A stretch of DNA of 27,218 nt, taken from Acanthamoeba castellanii str. Neff (Eukaryota > Discosea > Longamoebia > Acanthamoebidae). The stretch covers positions 1-27,218 of the forward strand of contig NW_004457421.1 of assembly GCF_000313135.1 (NCBI RefSeq). The letters run 5' to 3'. Below the pieces are notes generated by a model, which saw nothing but the letters and a program-made list of their open reading frames with translations, was not told the origin of the DNA and did no database searches. Each line of letters begins with the position of its first letter. The stretch's first letter is position 1. A program made the translations under genes and the position numbers. Positions 1 through 10,606 of the stretch are shown piece by piece.

Positions 1-2
1 TC

Positions 3-56
3 GGCGGGACACAGGTGGAACGTGAAGTGATGAAGGCCAGACGGCAGCCGCCGTAG
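3..56 (+). CDS. possible C-terminal tail of an upstream protein (partial)
   Basis: Frame 3 is open from the left edge to a TAG at 54-56 and reads GGTQVEREVMKARRQPP. It has a charged, coding-like composition that resembles the end of a protein, whereas the other two forward frames stop within about 30 bases. No family can be recognised from 17 residues. It could equally be UTR or intron. The next gene to the right lies on the other strand and ends at 614, so this would be a plus-strand gene converging on PEX19. Confidence 0.25.
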   Translation, partial: GGTQVEREVMKARRQPP

Positions 57-613
57 TGTTCGCGGATATCCTGTTTTCCTGCAACCTCCAGACGCTGCGG
101 ATTGGCGCAACTGTTCGGTTATCCGCCATGTGCTCACCCCATTGGCCCACTCACTACACGGCTTCTGCGGATTCAACTCCGAACGCTCCTTATTGGTCCT
201 CACCTCGAGGTCAAGCCCCCCCCAACTACAACCTGCCAGCTGTATTCCTCACTTTTGAATCCGAGCACCCGGACTCTGAGTTCCTGTTTCTCCTTCTGAG
301 AGCAAATTCGCATTTCTTCTAGTTGCAGCTAAGCTGCATAGTCACTCTTGGTGAGGCTTCGCCAACAGGTATCTTTTGACCAGATCCCACCTGCGGAGTG
401 GAGAGTCTTGCCTCTGATTGCACCGGGGATCCGCGCTCGTGAGACACGCACACACCACGACACACACACATGAAAACGCACATTGCGCGAACGCATGGCC
501 AAGGAACCACTTGTGCAGTGAAGGTTACAAAGGCGGCCAAAACAAAAAGGGGGAAGAAGAGGCAAGGGAAGGAAGGAAGTGGGAAGAAGCGGGAGAGTAG
601 TAGTGGTAGCCTT
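57..613. other. intergenic stretch, no supported gene
   Basis: No frame here joins to a recognisable domain. It holds a C-run near 216-223 and a purine-rich tract at about 541-600 just beyond the PEX19 stop. It probably contains the convergent 3' UTRs of PEX19 and of any gene ending at 56. No clear AATAAA was seen for PEX19 in it. Confidence 0.5.
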
Positions 614-802
614 TTACATGAGCAGGCACTTGTCCTTGCCCTCGCCCATATCAGGCAGACCCTCCATGCCCTTGAGCAGCTCCTCCAGCTCCGGCATCTG
701 CGGTCCACCCTCGGCACCAAGGTTGAACCCTGTACAGACAGACGTGGTTGGTCGTGCAAGCGCGTAAGTGTTCAGACTGCAGTTGTGCGTGCGTGCGTGC
801 TG

Positions 803-845
<43 letters not shown>

Positions 846-2083
846 CAAAGGCAAAGGAGGCAAAGACTGACCTGGGGCCATCTCTTGCACGATGTCCTCC
901 GGTGGCTGGCCGTGCTCTTGCATCTGCGATACACAGAAAGAAAAGTTGGCTTGAGGACAGGATTCGCTGACACCATGCGATGAGAGAAACGATAATAGCT
1001 GTGGTTATCACATCGGAGTAGGTCGTGTGCGTGCCTCTTGCATGACGTTCATGATCTCAGCCATGGTACTGTCGCTCTCGTAGAGCACGCACAGACGCTG
1101 GACGTACTCGAACTGCTTCGAATATCTGAAGGCCATTGGAAGGTGCGAGGCGTAAGCGTAACGGGTGACGCGACACCGCCACACAACAAACAGCCGTAAT
1201 GGGAGGGAGGCAAAGGCATCACACCTGGCGAACTCTTCTGCCGACACCTTGTCTCGGTTGTTGGCCAACCAGGCCGGGTACTGCAACGGAGAAGTCAGCA
1301 CACCGTGTTAACGCACAACACAAACACGACGCACGCAACACACACCACCGCACGCGCACGCGCACACGCACCACCACCACCACCACCACACACACACACA
1401 CACACACACACACACCACACTATAGAGAGGAGTCCACAAGAAGACAAGAGGAGTAGAGCAGAACCTTCTCCTTCATCTGCTTGATGGGTTCGTAGAGGAC
1501 TTCCTTGGAGAGAAGCGAGCCCATCATCTTCTCCATGATGGAGGCGAACTCGGGGCTGCCCTCGAGCTGCTCCAGCGCCTCCTTCATCATCTCCTCCGAG
1601 CCGAGGCCGAGGTCGCCCGGCACGCCCGCGCCGCCCTCCTTGTTGATGGACAGCTCCTCGACCAGCTTCTTGAGCCCGTCCATGAGCTCCGGTGGCAGGT
1701 TGTCCAGGTCTGCATCGTCTTCACCCTCGCCGTCGCCCTCCTTCTGCTCTGCGCTGGGTGGCGGGGACGGGGCGGTGCTGGAGTCGGTAGCCGGGCCGGC
1801 AGCGGCGGCGGCTGCCGCAGCGGCAGCATTGGCTGTGGCACGGTTCCGCTCCTCCTCTTCGAGATGGTCGAAATCTTCGAGAGCACCTGTGGATGAAGAA
1901 GGGCGAAGTAAAGGGTGGGTACGCCAGATCGAGGTATAAAAGTAAATCGAATGCACCACGTCATCAGTGCAGGCACCGATTGGACTCCAATCTCATCACT
2001 AAGTTGCTTGTGCATGATCAAGCTGGTGCATGAAGCACGAACTACGTACTTTCCAAGATGTCGTCGAGATTGAAGTCCGCCAT
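614..2083 (-). CDS. PEX19: peroxin-19, peroxisomal membrane-protein chaperone/receptor
   Basis: PEX19 binds newly made peroxisomal membrane proteins in the cytosol and delivers them to PEX3. Six exons on the minus strand: 2083-2050, 1886-1465, 1280-1225, 1125-1035, 923-872, 729-614, giving 256 residues. The N-terminus MADFNLDDILESALEDFD carries the LLESALDDF-like PEX3-binding helix of the family. An acidic, Ala-rich linker follows, then a helical cargo-binding region with YPAWLANNRDKVSAEEFARY and VQRLCVLYESDS, and MQEHGQPPEDIVQEM. The last four residues CLLM form a CaaX box, the farnesylation site that PEX19 proteins normally carry. All exon junctions agree in phase. Odd points: intron 4 appears to start with GC rather than GT, and introns 2 and 5 contain long CA/CAC and TGCG repeats. 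It shares a 273-bp divergent upstream region with the PPR gene. Confidence 0.93.
785..846. repeat. TGCG tetranucleotide microsatellite
   Basis: A nearly uninterrupted run of TGCG/CGTG units with one break near 800. It lies wholly in the last intron of PEX19 (730-871), so it is not translated. On the PEX19 sense strand it reads as CGCA units. Confidence 0.9.
1347..1413. repeat. CGCACG, CAC and CA microsatellite cluster
   Basis: A run of CGCACG units passes into CAC trinucleotides and then a CA dinucleotide run. It sits in PEX19 intron 2 (1281-1464). Frames through it give spurious poly-Thr/His or Val/Cys peptides. Confidence 0.9.
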
Positions 2084-2356
2084 TTTGATGATGCAGGCAG
2101 GATCAAATGAATTACAAAAATTAGAAAAAAAAGGTACTGGGAACGTCGACACTTGACAAGCTTGGTGTACAAAAGTCCCAAAGTTCGAGGAAGACGAAGC
2201 GCCACTTTGGCCGCTCGATTCATCTCTTCATTTCCGGCCACTCGAGGAACAATTTGACTCTGATTCTTCTTTGATTGACGCTGCTGTTCGTTCACATCGT
2301 CGAATCATACTTCATCTCCGCCCAATCTCCACCCGATCCGAAATCTGCGTCCAATC
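2084..2356. promoter_or_regulatory. shared divergent upstream region of PEX19 and the PPR gene
   Basis: The two start codons face away from each other across 273 bp, so both promoters and 5' UTRs must fit here. It is more AT-rich than the exons (for example around 2105-2135). I cannot point to a specific TATA box or factor site. Confidence 0.55.
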
Positions 2357-4888
2357 ATGGCCAATCTCTGTGGCAAAATCGCTGCAAGGGATGCTGGGCG
2401 CCTGCTTCCCATCTGTGCTCGTTCCGCTTCGCCTTTACCCACATGCTTCCGCTCGCGGTCCGTAGCCTGCTCGAGCAGTATGCGATCATCATCATCATCC
2501 GCACCCTCGGCTTGGGCTCGCCCCCTGCTCCCCTTCTCGCGATCTTCTGCCTCCGCCCCCTACACAACGGTCTCTGCCGCCGAAGAAGCGCCGGCGTTGA
2601 GCCCTGAGGCAACAGCGCCTGCAGAGGAAGCTGATGACATGGTGGAGGCTATGGATACCGAGACTCGGCCGCGGCGGTACCCACGCTCGCGTACGTGCCC
2701 CGTCGCCATAGTGCAGAAGGAGGTGGAGCCCCGCATAGAGGTGCTGTGGCTGTGCCTCACCGTGTGGTGCCTTCTTGTGCGTGCGCAGCTGCGTACGTGC
2801 TTGCGGTCCAGTGGGAGAAGGGCAAGATTACAGACGCGCAGTTCGCGGACGGGCTGACAGAGCAGCTGATCGAACTGGAGATGAGCACCCAGTACCGCCT
2901 TCCCTTCGCACAGGTTGCCATGCTCATCCAACAAGCCTGCCGCACGTCGGACGACATCTGCAAACACGTACGCGCCATCCTTCCGCCCACGAGCTCACCC
3001 GCGCCCATGGCTGCAAACGTGATGATGAATCCCTGATCTGAGCTAACCCTAACCCGTCAATGCGTGTAGCTTTTGCCGAGGTGCTTGGCACTCTTGTCGC
3101 GGATGGGACCAGCGCCGCTCATCAACTACAATCGCTTGATTTCGTTCTTGGCCAAGAAAGGAGACGTACGTTCTTTTCAATGACCAGACGAGACCGATTG
3201 GGTCAGCTCTTTCTCTTTCTTGGATGCTCGTGCAAGCAACTCCAACTGACACGGCTCTGAATGAATGTGAAGCTGCAAGCGACGTTGATGGTCTACAAGC
3301 GTATGAGGGAGCACAAGGTTGTCCCGGATCGCCTGACCTTGTCCGCGCTGCTGGGGGCCTGTTCCAAGTACCCAGTCCACTTGTTTATCATTGTCCAGTA
3401 GTGGACCCTAACGCTTTGAGTGCCCACCCGGAACAGAGGCGGAAACGTGGACGCTGCGTTCAGGCTGTTCAAAAGCCTGATCGAGCAAGGCATCATACCC
3501 AACACCACCAACTACAACGGTCTCATCGGCGCGTGCAGCAAGAACAAAAAACTGGTACGTGAGAGCCGTCGCTTTGCCCTAGCCGTCTTCCCGTGCTCCC
3601 CTCCTCTGTCTGTCTTTTCCTCAACGATTGGCGCTCACGAATCTGTTGGCAGGATCTCGGTCTGAGCACCTATGCAGAGATGAGGGCGCGAGGATTGCCT
3701 CCAGACTTCCACACATTCAACGTTCTCATCGAACTGACCACCGGCTGTGACAGGGCCGAACTGGGTACGGCTTTCGCTCTCCTTCACTTCACGCGCGTGG
3801 CTTATATATTTCTCGGCCCTCATTCTACGCAATTTAGCCGCCCGATTCTTCGAGGAGATGGTGACGGAGCACGCGGAGATGGTGGACAACGCGAGCGCGA
3901 GACTGCTCGCGCATGTCATTCGCGAATGTGCCAAAGCGGGCAAGCTCGACGACGCGCTACGTGTATTCGATTTGGCCTGTACGCGCACGAGGCTCAAGCC
4001 CGACTTGATTGCGCTCTCGTCATTGGTCAACGCCTGCGGTCTTGCAGGAGACCTGGACCGAGCCCGTAAAGTGTTCAAAGGTATGTCCACCACGCGATCC
4101 CAACCTCGGAGCTAAGCTCTAGGCCGCTCACGTTCCACCAACGCAATGCAGACATGGAAAGCGTGTACAGGGTGACGCCGAATATTGTGACCTATGGTGG
4201 CCTTATACGCGCGCTCGCCACACAGAATCGGCTCGAGGAGGCCATCCAGATACACAAGGTAAGTGAGCGTTAACTCTAAGGCGCATCTCAGATTTCTTCA
4301 CAAGCTCAGTGACTAGTGCGAGGCCATTCCCTAAATGTATTTTTGCCCTCTTGCTAGGACATGGTGGGCAGGGGGATCGCGCCAAACTCTACCACTTACC
4401 AATGCCTGCTGACGGGCGCAGCGCAAGATGGACGAGTAGACCTGGCGCTTGCGACCCTGCAAGAGATGGAGCAGAAGGGCATCCCCTTCAACCCAACGAC
4501 ACTCCCGTTCTTCATAAACACACTCGTCGGGAACAACCAAAGGTACCCCTCCATTGTACCACGTGTGATTGTCTGACACCGTACCAACGGCCGTGTTTGG
4601 CTGTCCGACAGCGCTCGCACGCAAGCGGCCAAAGAAATGGACAAGAGCGACATGCTTGCGACGACGGAGGTGCCGGTCGACCGGCATCGTCTCTCGCAGG
4701 CCTTGGAGATGGCGGACACCTTCGACAAGAAGTACAACCTCTGGCTCGATCGGGCATCCCTGCACACCCTTCTCCGGGCCTGCGTGCAGACAGAGCAGTG
4801 GCCACAGGCCAAGCAGCTCGTCGCACGCGCGCATCAGCGGAGAGTGAACGTCGACGCACCACTTCTCGCCCTCATAAAGGCCCATTGA
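2357..4888 (+). CDS. pentatricopeptide-repeat (PPR) protein, probably mitochondrial
   Basis: PPR proteins are helical-repeat RNA-binding proteins, mostly of mitochondria and plastids, acting in RNA processing, stability or translation. Ten exons: 2357-2690, 2789-2967, 3070-3165, 3273-3367, 3437-3554, 3653-3764, 3838-4080, 4152-4258, 4358-4542, 4612-4888, giving 581 residues; all phases agree. The first 70 or so residues are rich in Arg, Ser and Ala and poor in acids, like a mitochondrial presequence. Roughly eight PPR units follow, with typical cores such as TNYNGLIGACSK, ITPNIVTYGGLIRAL-type and APNSTTYQCLLTGAAQDGR. The C-terminal segment after about residue 490 is helical but has no repeat I can assign. 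Several introns fall near the same point in successive repeats. I see no DYW or SMR tail domain. The RNA target cannot be told from sequence. The first exon is open throughout, but a shorter start is possible. Confidence 0.85.
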
Positions 4889-5145
4889 GTGCGATCAGCA
4901 CCATTCCACAACCGAACCAAAGAAAGCGAAAGAGACGAAAGAACGAAGGCGAACTCGACCAACCATCTCTTCTTTTGTTTGGCGCGGGATTCGAACCGAC
5001 GGCCATTGTCGACCAAATCTGCGGAGATTGGGCGAATGGGCGTTGTTGCCGAGGGGCAAATGGCGGCAAACGGTGGTGGGCGGTGTCCAGGCGGTTTCCT
5101 TCCTTTCTCCCATCATCATCACCGCATCAAGTCGCAAAATTCAAC

Positions 5146-6767
5146 ATGGGAAATCCTGAAGAGTGGGTTGAGATCCTCAAGCAGTGCAAGTACCTGCCTG
5201 AGCAGGACCTCAAGGAGCTGTGCGAGATGGTAAAACCACCATTTTGATTGATGATGCGTGGTGTCGAGTGGCGTGAATGGATGGGGTGACATGGAGCTCA
5301 AAAAAGAGATGGAGAGAAGCGAGCTGGAGGTGGAGAACGATCCTAATTCCTCTTCTATCTGGCTGTTCCACTCAAAAGGTGAAGGAGCTCCTTCTCGAGG
5401 AGTCCAACGTCCAGCCTGTTGCGGCTCCCGTCACCATCTGCGGTGACATCCACGGTCAGTTCTACGACTTGCTGGAGCTCTTCAGGATTGGTGGTGAGAT
5501 CCCCCAGACCAACTACATTTTCATGGTACGTCCCCTCCTCTTTTCTATATCCTCGGCGCATGCCGTCTAATGGATAGAAATTTCTTCACGCCGTTTGTAG
5601 GGTGACTTCGTCGATCGTGGCTACTACAGTCTCGAGACGTTCACCCTCCTGCTTGCCCTGAAGGCGAGGTAATGTTACAATGTCGTCCCCCATTGTTGCT
5701 TATGTCCTCCCGAAGCTAACTGATGCCCTCTTTCACAGGTGGCCCGACAAGATCACGCTGCTCAGGGGCAACCACGAAAGCAGGCAGATCACCCAAGTGT
5801 ACGGCTTCTACGATGAGTGCCAGCAGAAGTACGGCAACGCCAACGCCTGGAAATATTGCACACAAGTCTTCGACTACCTCACCCTCGCCGCTGTACGTTT
5901 CGCCTCCTTGTTCCTTGTCATCAAGCTTTCCTTCCTGCCTTCTCCTATCGAGAATCTTCTCCTTTCTTCACGATACCCAACCCAATGATGATAGAATTAT
6001 ATGCTGACTATGCCAATTGCGCATAATCAACGATGGAGCTTCGATTAGTCTTTCTGAAACATCTCTTTCTCTTGTTCTCAGTTCTCTGTCAATCCTTTCT
6101 CATTTCTGATCCTGACCTAATTCCTTCCGCATAAACAGCTCGTTGACGGCAAGGTTCTCTGTGTCCACGGAGGCCTCTCGCCTGGTACGAAGATCCCCAC
6201 AATCTTTCATCATGCCAAATATCCAACTCGAATTGCCGCTCACCAATCATTCGGATTGGTCATCCAGACATCCGCACCATCGATCAGATCCGAACCATCC
6301 CCAGAAACCAGGAGATTCCTCATGAGGGCGCCTTCTGCGATTTGATGTGGTCGGATCCCGAGGAAATTGAGACTTGGCAGATCAGCCCGCGAGGAGCCGG
6401 TTGGCTCTTCGGCTCCAAGGTCACAGAGGAGGTACGTTGCGATCAATCCTTGCGTGTTATGGTTGGCGAGGCCGTTGCCGAACTCGTACTAATCTTCGTT
6501 CTAACAACCTTGCAGTTCACGCGAGTCAACGGCCTGGAGCTCATTTGCCGAGCTCACCAGCTCGTGCAGGAGGGCTACAAGTACATGTTCCCGAAGAAGA
6601 ACCTCGTCACCGTGTGGTCTGCCCCCAACTACTGCTACCGGTGCGGAAACGTCGCCTCCATCCTCGAGCTCGACGAAAATCTCAACCGCGACTTCAAGAT
6701 TTTCAACGCCGTCCCCGATAACGAGCGCATGGTGCCCGCTCGCACCACCATGTCCTACTTTGTGTAA
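5146..6767 (+). CDS. PPP6C: serine/threonine protein phosphatase 6 catalytic subunit (Sit4/PPP6C type)
   Basis: This is a PPP-family phosphatase that works with SAPS-type regulatory subunits in cell-cycle, growth and stress signalling. Seven exons: 5146-5229, 5379-5525, 5601-5668, 5739-5892, 6139-6184, 6268-6431, 6516-6767, giving 304 residues, almost the length of human PP6 (305). Metal-binding motifs are intact: GDIHG (50-54), GDFVDRG (78-84) and GNHE (110-113). PP6 rather than PP2A or PP4 is indicated by [13 protein letters not shown] near the N-terminus, [11 protein letters not shown], and [15 protein letters not shown]. The tail TTMSYFV departs from the PP2A-type YFL end by a final Val, so carboxymethylation as in PP2A may not apply. 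It begins 257 bp after the PPR stop on the same strand. Confidence 0.95.
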
Positions 6768-7646
6768 ATCGCAGCCTCAGCCTGCCTGCAATCTCTTTCC
6801 TCCATTCATACATCCTCTCTTTTCATCTTTATTCTTGCCCTCTTTCTCGCGCAATCGCCTACCCAGCGCTCTTTCTCTCCACCGCCTATCAAGACTTGCT
6901 CCAAGGACGGCAAGAGAAACGTACGCCAAATCCCCTGTTCCTCAACCTTCCACGTTGTGTGGTAAGTCGTCACGATCGTGATCTTCTTCTCCTGTTTCTT
7001 TTGTTTGGTTTGGTTGAGTGATTTGAGCACCCTCGTAAACTTCAGCCCCATGGGGGACTCAAGTCGACTCGAGAGTGCCCTCCGGTACGGCGCTCTGTCT
7101 CGCCAGGGTTATGAAGCGTTTGAGTAATCGCACCGGTGGCGCTACCTGCTCCTGACCGTTACTGACGAGAGTTAGACATGTACCGTCTCTGGCCCCAGCC
7201 CCGCCTTCTTGTGCCTCCTCCTCTCCCACCCCAATTGTGGGACATGTCTTTTCTCCGCTCCTCCGTCCACCCTCCCACTGTCCCCATCATCGACATTGGG
7301 AGGCTGAACTCAGCGTTGGGTGGAGTGGAGCGAAGAGGTCGAAGAAGAAGAAGAAGAAGTTACAGCTCGACGCCATCACCATCTCCAGGCGTCGAGCCAG
7401 GCAGTGGTGATTGAGATCGCAGCCCAATGGTGGTGCCCAGGTGCGGCAAACTTCGGCGGAGACAAACACGCAGCAGGAAAGAAGGCCGCCGCGGACACAC
7501 GCACTTGAACTACAAACGCAACACCGCCAACCCACCTGAACTAAAGCGCAAGTGCAAAGAGTGTGAGTGCCAGGTGGGGAGCGAGCGCGCAGGACCCATA
7601 ACTACAAAAATCAATCAATCCATACATCCACACACCACACCTAAAG
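6768..7646 (+). other. intergenic/UTR region between PP6 and the kinase
   Basis: 879 bp without a supported gene. The first 200 bp are T/C-rich and fit a PP6 3' UTR. From about 7030 it becomes GC-rich with short open frames that contain Pro- or Arg-rich peptides but no domain. A purine tract of GAAGAAG units lies at about 7340-7360. The last 100 bp are A/C-rich and fit the kinase leader. Confidence 0.5.
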
Positions 7647-10364
7647 ATGGGCCTCACTGAGTCCAAGGGCGAAGGTACGCCTCCTACCCAAGGGAAGGAG
7701 AGGAAAAAAAGGAATCAAAAGATGATGGATGGATGGTGGCAGCGACTGGACACGCTAACGCGCGCGGAACCCACGGCAGACATTGTCCCGCTGGGGGAGC
7801 TGGTGAAGCAGGACCTGCTGGGACACGGTGCCATGTGCCAAGTGTTCCAGGCGCACTGGACCCCCAAAAACATCCCCGTCGCCCTCAAGCAGGTCAGTCA
7901 CCCTCGCCCCCTTCGTCTTCGCTTTCGTTACTTTCATCTTTCATTTTTTCATTTCTTTTTTGTATTAAAATGGATAAATTATTTATAATAATTTAATTAT
8001 CAATATGAAAGTGTGTTGTGGCTGACGGGGGCGTGGGAGCAGATGATGGTGCCCGAGGTGGTGCCCGAAGACTTGGCCGACTTCCGAAGAGAACTGCAAC
8101 TTACCCGGTGCGTGCTGCCCCACAAAAACAAATCAATGCCACGCTTTTTCCTGAGGACTCACCCAATGGCCATTCGTGCGTGTGCGGTGCGTGTGTGTGG
8201 TGCGTGTGTGGTGCGTGCGTGCGGTGAATGAAGAACGATGAAGCATCCCAATCTGGTGTGCCTCTACGGCGGCTGCGCGGAGCCGCCCAACCTGTACCTG
8301 GTGATGGAGTTGGTCGCCCACGGCGCCGCCTCCGATCTCCTCCGCACCAAGACCACCGACCTGTCCTGGCCCCTTCGGTTTGCCCCTCCTCCCTCCCCGC
8401 TCCTTCCACCACTCACCATCCTTCATTCGACCAACCTTCGCGTGTCGTGTCATGCGTGTCGTGTGATCGTGTGTTGTGTGTCGCCTGTGTTGTGTGTTGT
8501 GTGTCGTGTCGTGTGCCAGGTTCCGAATGGCCCTTGATACGGCACTGGGGATGCGATTCCTGCACAGCCAGAAAGTGATGCACCGTGACCTCAAGACGGA
8601 GAACCTGCTCGTAATTGCCTTCTCAACCACACGCCGCCTCCATCTCCCACCCGCATCGGCACTCACAAGCGCGTGTCGTGCGCTGTGTGTCGTGTGTCGG
8701 CCGCACACAGGTTAATTCGCTGCAGGTGGACGCTGAGACAGTGGTCAAGATTTCCGATTTGGGGATCTCCCGATTCTCCGAAGGCAACGACGCCCTCATG
8801 ACCATCGGCCGCGGCACCACCAAATGGTAAACCCCCTCCCTCTCCCTTCTCTCCTCATCAAAAGCCTCGCAGGCGATTGGACGAATTATTAAAATTTATA
8901 TAATGGTGGGCCAATCGCGACAGGATGGCGCCCGAGGTGCTCGAGGGATCCAACACGTACTCGTTTCCGGTCGACGTCTACAGCTTCGGCATCATCCTCT
9001 GGTACTCCTCCTCCTCCTGCTGCTCTGTTCACTCGTTTGTTCCCTCGGGCGGGCGTCTCACTTGTGTGTGTGTGTCGTGTGTGTGTCGTGTGTGTCGTGT
9101 GTGTCGCGTGTGTGTTCGTGCCCAGGGAGTTCTACGCCCAATCCGCGCCCTACACCGAAGTGCGATCCGTTCTTCGTCTTCCACAGGTATTGGCTTGCTT
9201 CGTGTGTGTGTCGTGTGTGCCGTGTGTTGTTCTCATGTTGGGGGTTGGCGGGGATCAGATGATCATCGATGGCTATCGGCCGCCGGTGCCGCATTCGTGC
9301 CCGCCGGCCTATTCCCGGCTCATGCAGGACTGTTGGCACGGCGGTACACAATACCCACCATCTCTCTCTCTCTCTCTCGCACTCAGCCACAGCCTTTGTC
9401 GCGTTTGCTGGCTATGCGAGCTTGACCGCTGACTCCCCGCGCTCCGCACAGATCCGAGCAAGCGACCATCGTTCGACGAGGTCACCCGACGCCTCTTCGA
9501 GATGAAGGACCAGGTAACACATGCGACCGCACACACACTAACGCGCGACCGCACACGCGCATGCGCTGATGCAGGGGCTATTGTGGTTTATACGTAAAAT
9601 GTGCACAGGTGTGCCCGAACCTGGTTCTGCCGCCGGCGGTGGTGGCCATCTACGAAAAGGGCGAGAAGGGCGGCGAGAAGCCACTGCTGACCTCGCCCAA
9701 GCGAGCCAAGCCCGCCGACGCGGCCGCGATCGCAGGCGAGGCCGACAGCGGCAAGAAACAAGAGAAAGAGAAAGCGAAGAAGGAAAAGAAGGAAAAGCGA
9801 AAGACCAAACTGAAGACCAAGGAAAAGGAAGACAAGAAGGACAAGACGGCCACGACGACGACCGCCGCCGCCACGTCATCACCGGCGGCAACGACGGTCA
9901 CGTCGCCCCAGTCGGCGCCGGGCTCGCTGCAGCAGCGCACGGCGGCGGGGGACAATGGATCGGCGTCGGTGGGCTCGATGGTGCGACGATGGGAAGGCGG
10001 CGGTGGCGGGGGCTCCTCGCCCGCGCTATCGACGCCCGGCGCCGCGGCGAGTCGAACGGCGCAGCAACCCGCGCGTCCGCCGCCTCGACCGGTCCACTCC
10101 GCGTCAATGGCGCACGGCGTTGCGCACTCGCGCGGCGCTGCCGCGACGCCGTCGCACTCGGCGAGCCCGACGTCGCCGCCTCTCGCCCGGACTGGCCGAG
10201 CGGCCACCGTCTCCGGCCTCCCCACGTCGACCGCCCAAGCACCGGCCTCGGGGAGCGCTGCCGTGGGCGGGTCGGCGATCGATGACAACAAGAAGAAGAC
10301 GGGCAGCTTCTTGCCCCTCGGCATGTTCGGCGGCAAGAAGAAGATGGAGAGCACCCGAAACTGA
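7647..10364 (+). CDS. TKL-like protein kinase with Lys-rich and Ala/Ser/Pro-rich tail
   Basis: Ten exons: 7647-7892, 8043-8107, 8234-8377, 8520-8610, 8711-8826, 8924-9001, 9126-9186, 9259-9343, 9452-9513, 9609-10364, giving 567 residues. Kinase domain at about 50-320: Gly-loop LGHGAMCQVF (58-67), VALK with Lys81, probable helix-C Glu99, HPN (108-110), HRDLKTEN (173-180), magnesium motif DLG (198-200) in place of DFG, GTTKWMAPE ending in APE (223-225), DVYSFGIILWE, and DPSKRPSF. All core catalytic residues are present, so it should be active; the spacing is that of tyrosine-kinase-like Ser/Thr kinases. The N-terminus MGLTES has the Gly2 and Ser6 of an N-myristoylation signal. The tail starts with about 40 Lys/Glu-rich residues and continues as low-complexity Ala/Ser/Pro, ending KKKMESTRN. 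I read 7647-7892 as one exon because the frame stays open, but an intron inside it is possible. Substrate unknown. Confidence 0.86.
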
Positions 10365-10398
10365 AGAAGAAGAAAGAAGAAAGAAGAAAGAAGAAGAC
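10363..10398 (+). repeat. GAAGAAA purine repeat at kinase 3' UTR start
   Basis: Begins in the kinase stop codon and continues as GAAGAAA units. A second simple run of GA follows at about 10433-10448, before the poly(A) signal. Confidence 0.85.
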
Positions 10399-10449
10399 AC
10401 GACCTTATAACAACTCACACAACGTTGGTGTGAAAGAGAGAGAGAGAGT

Positions 10450-10455
10450 AATAAA
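10450..10455 (+). terminator. poly(A) signal AATAAA of the kinase gene
   Basis: AATAAA lies 86 bases after the kinase stop, followed by an AT-rich stretch. The lipase gene ends at 10607 on the other strand, so the two genes are convergent. Confidence 0.6.
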
Positions 10456-10606
10456 TCATTATTTACTTGTACACTTGTGCGAGTGGCACAGGAAAGAGAG
10501 AAGCGATAACAAAGAATGAAGAGAGAGAACGAAAAGGGAAGAGTCGGGGGGCGCATATGTGCTGCGTGGCGTGGGTTTGGTGGGGAATCAATCACGGGGC
10601 GAACGC

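Noticed and set aside
56..322. Small plus-strand frames at the left edge
   Set aside because: Ser/Pro-rich, no domain, no family motif and no splice joins that extend them into anything recognisable.
785..846. CRISPR-like or satellite array in the TGCG tract
   Set aside because: It is a 4-bp microsatellite in an intron with no spacers.
4978..5050. tRNA gene on the minus strand near the B-box
   Set aside because: No D-arm, anticodon arm, matching acceptor 5' strand or T-run terminator can be found; the T-stem itself pairs poorly.
7675..7742. Intron near the kinase N-terminus (donor GTACGC at 7675, acceptor CAG at 7742)
   Set aside because: The flanking phases do not agree, while reading straight through keeps the frame open.
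9650..10354. Minus-strand frame of 234 codons antisense to the kinase tail
   Set aside because: High GC and codon bias of the sense tail keep the antisense frame open. It shows only Val/Ala/Pro runs and Lys-to-Phe/Leu reversals.
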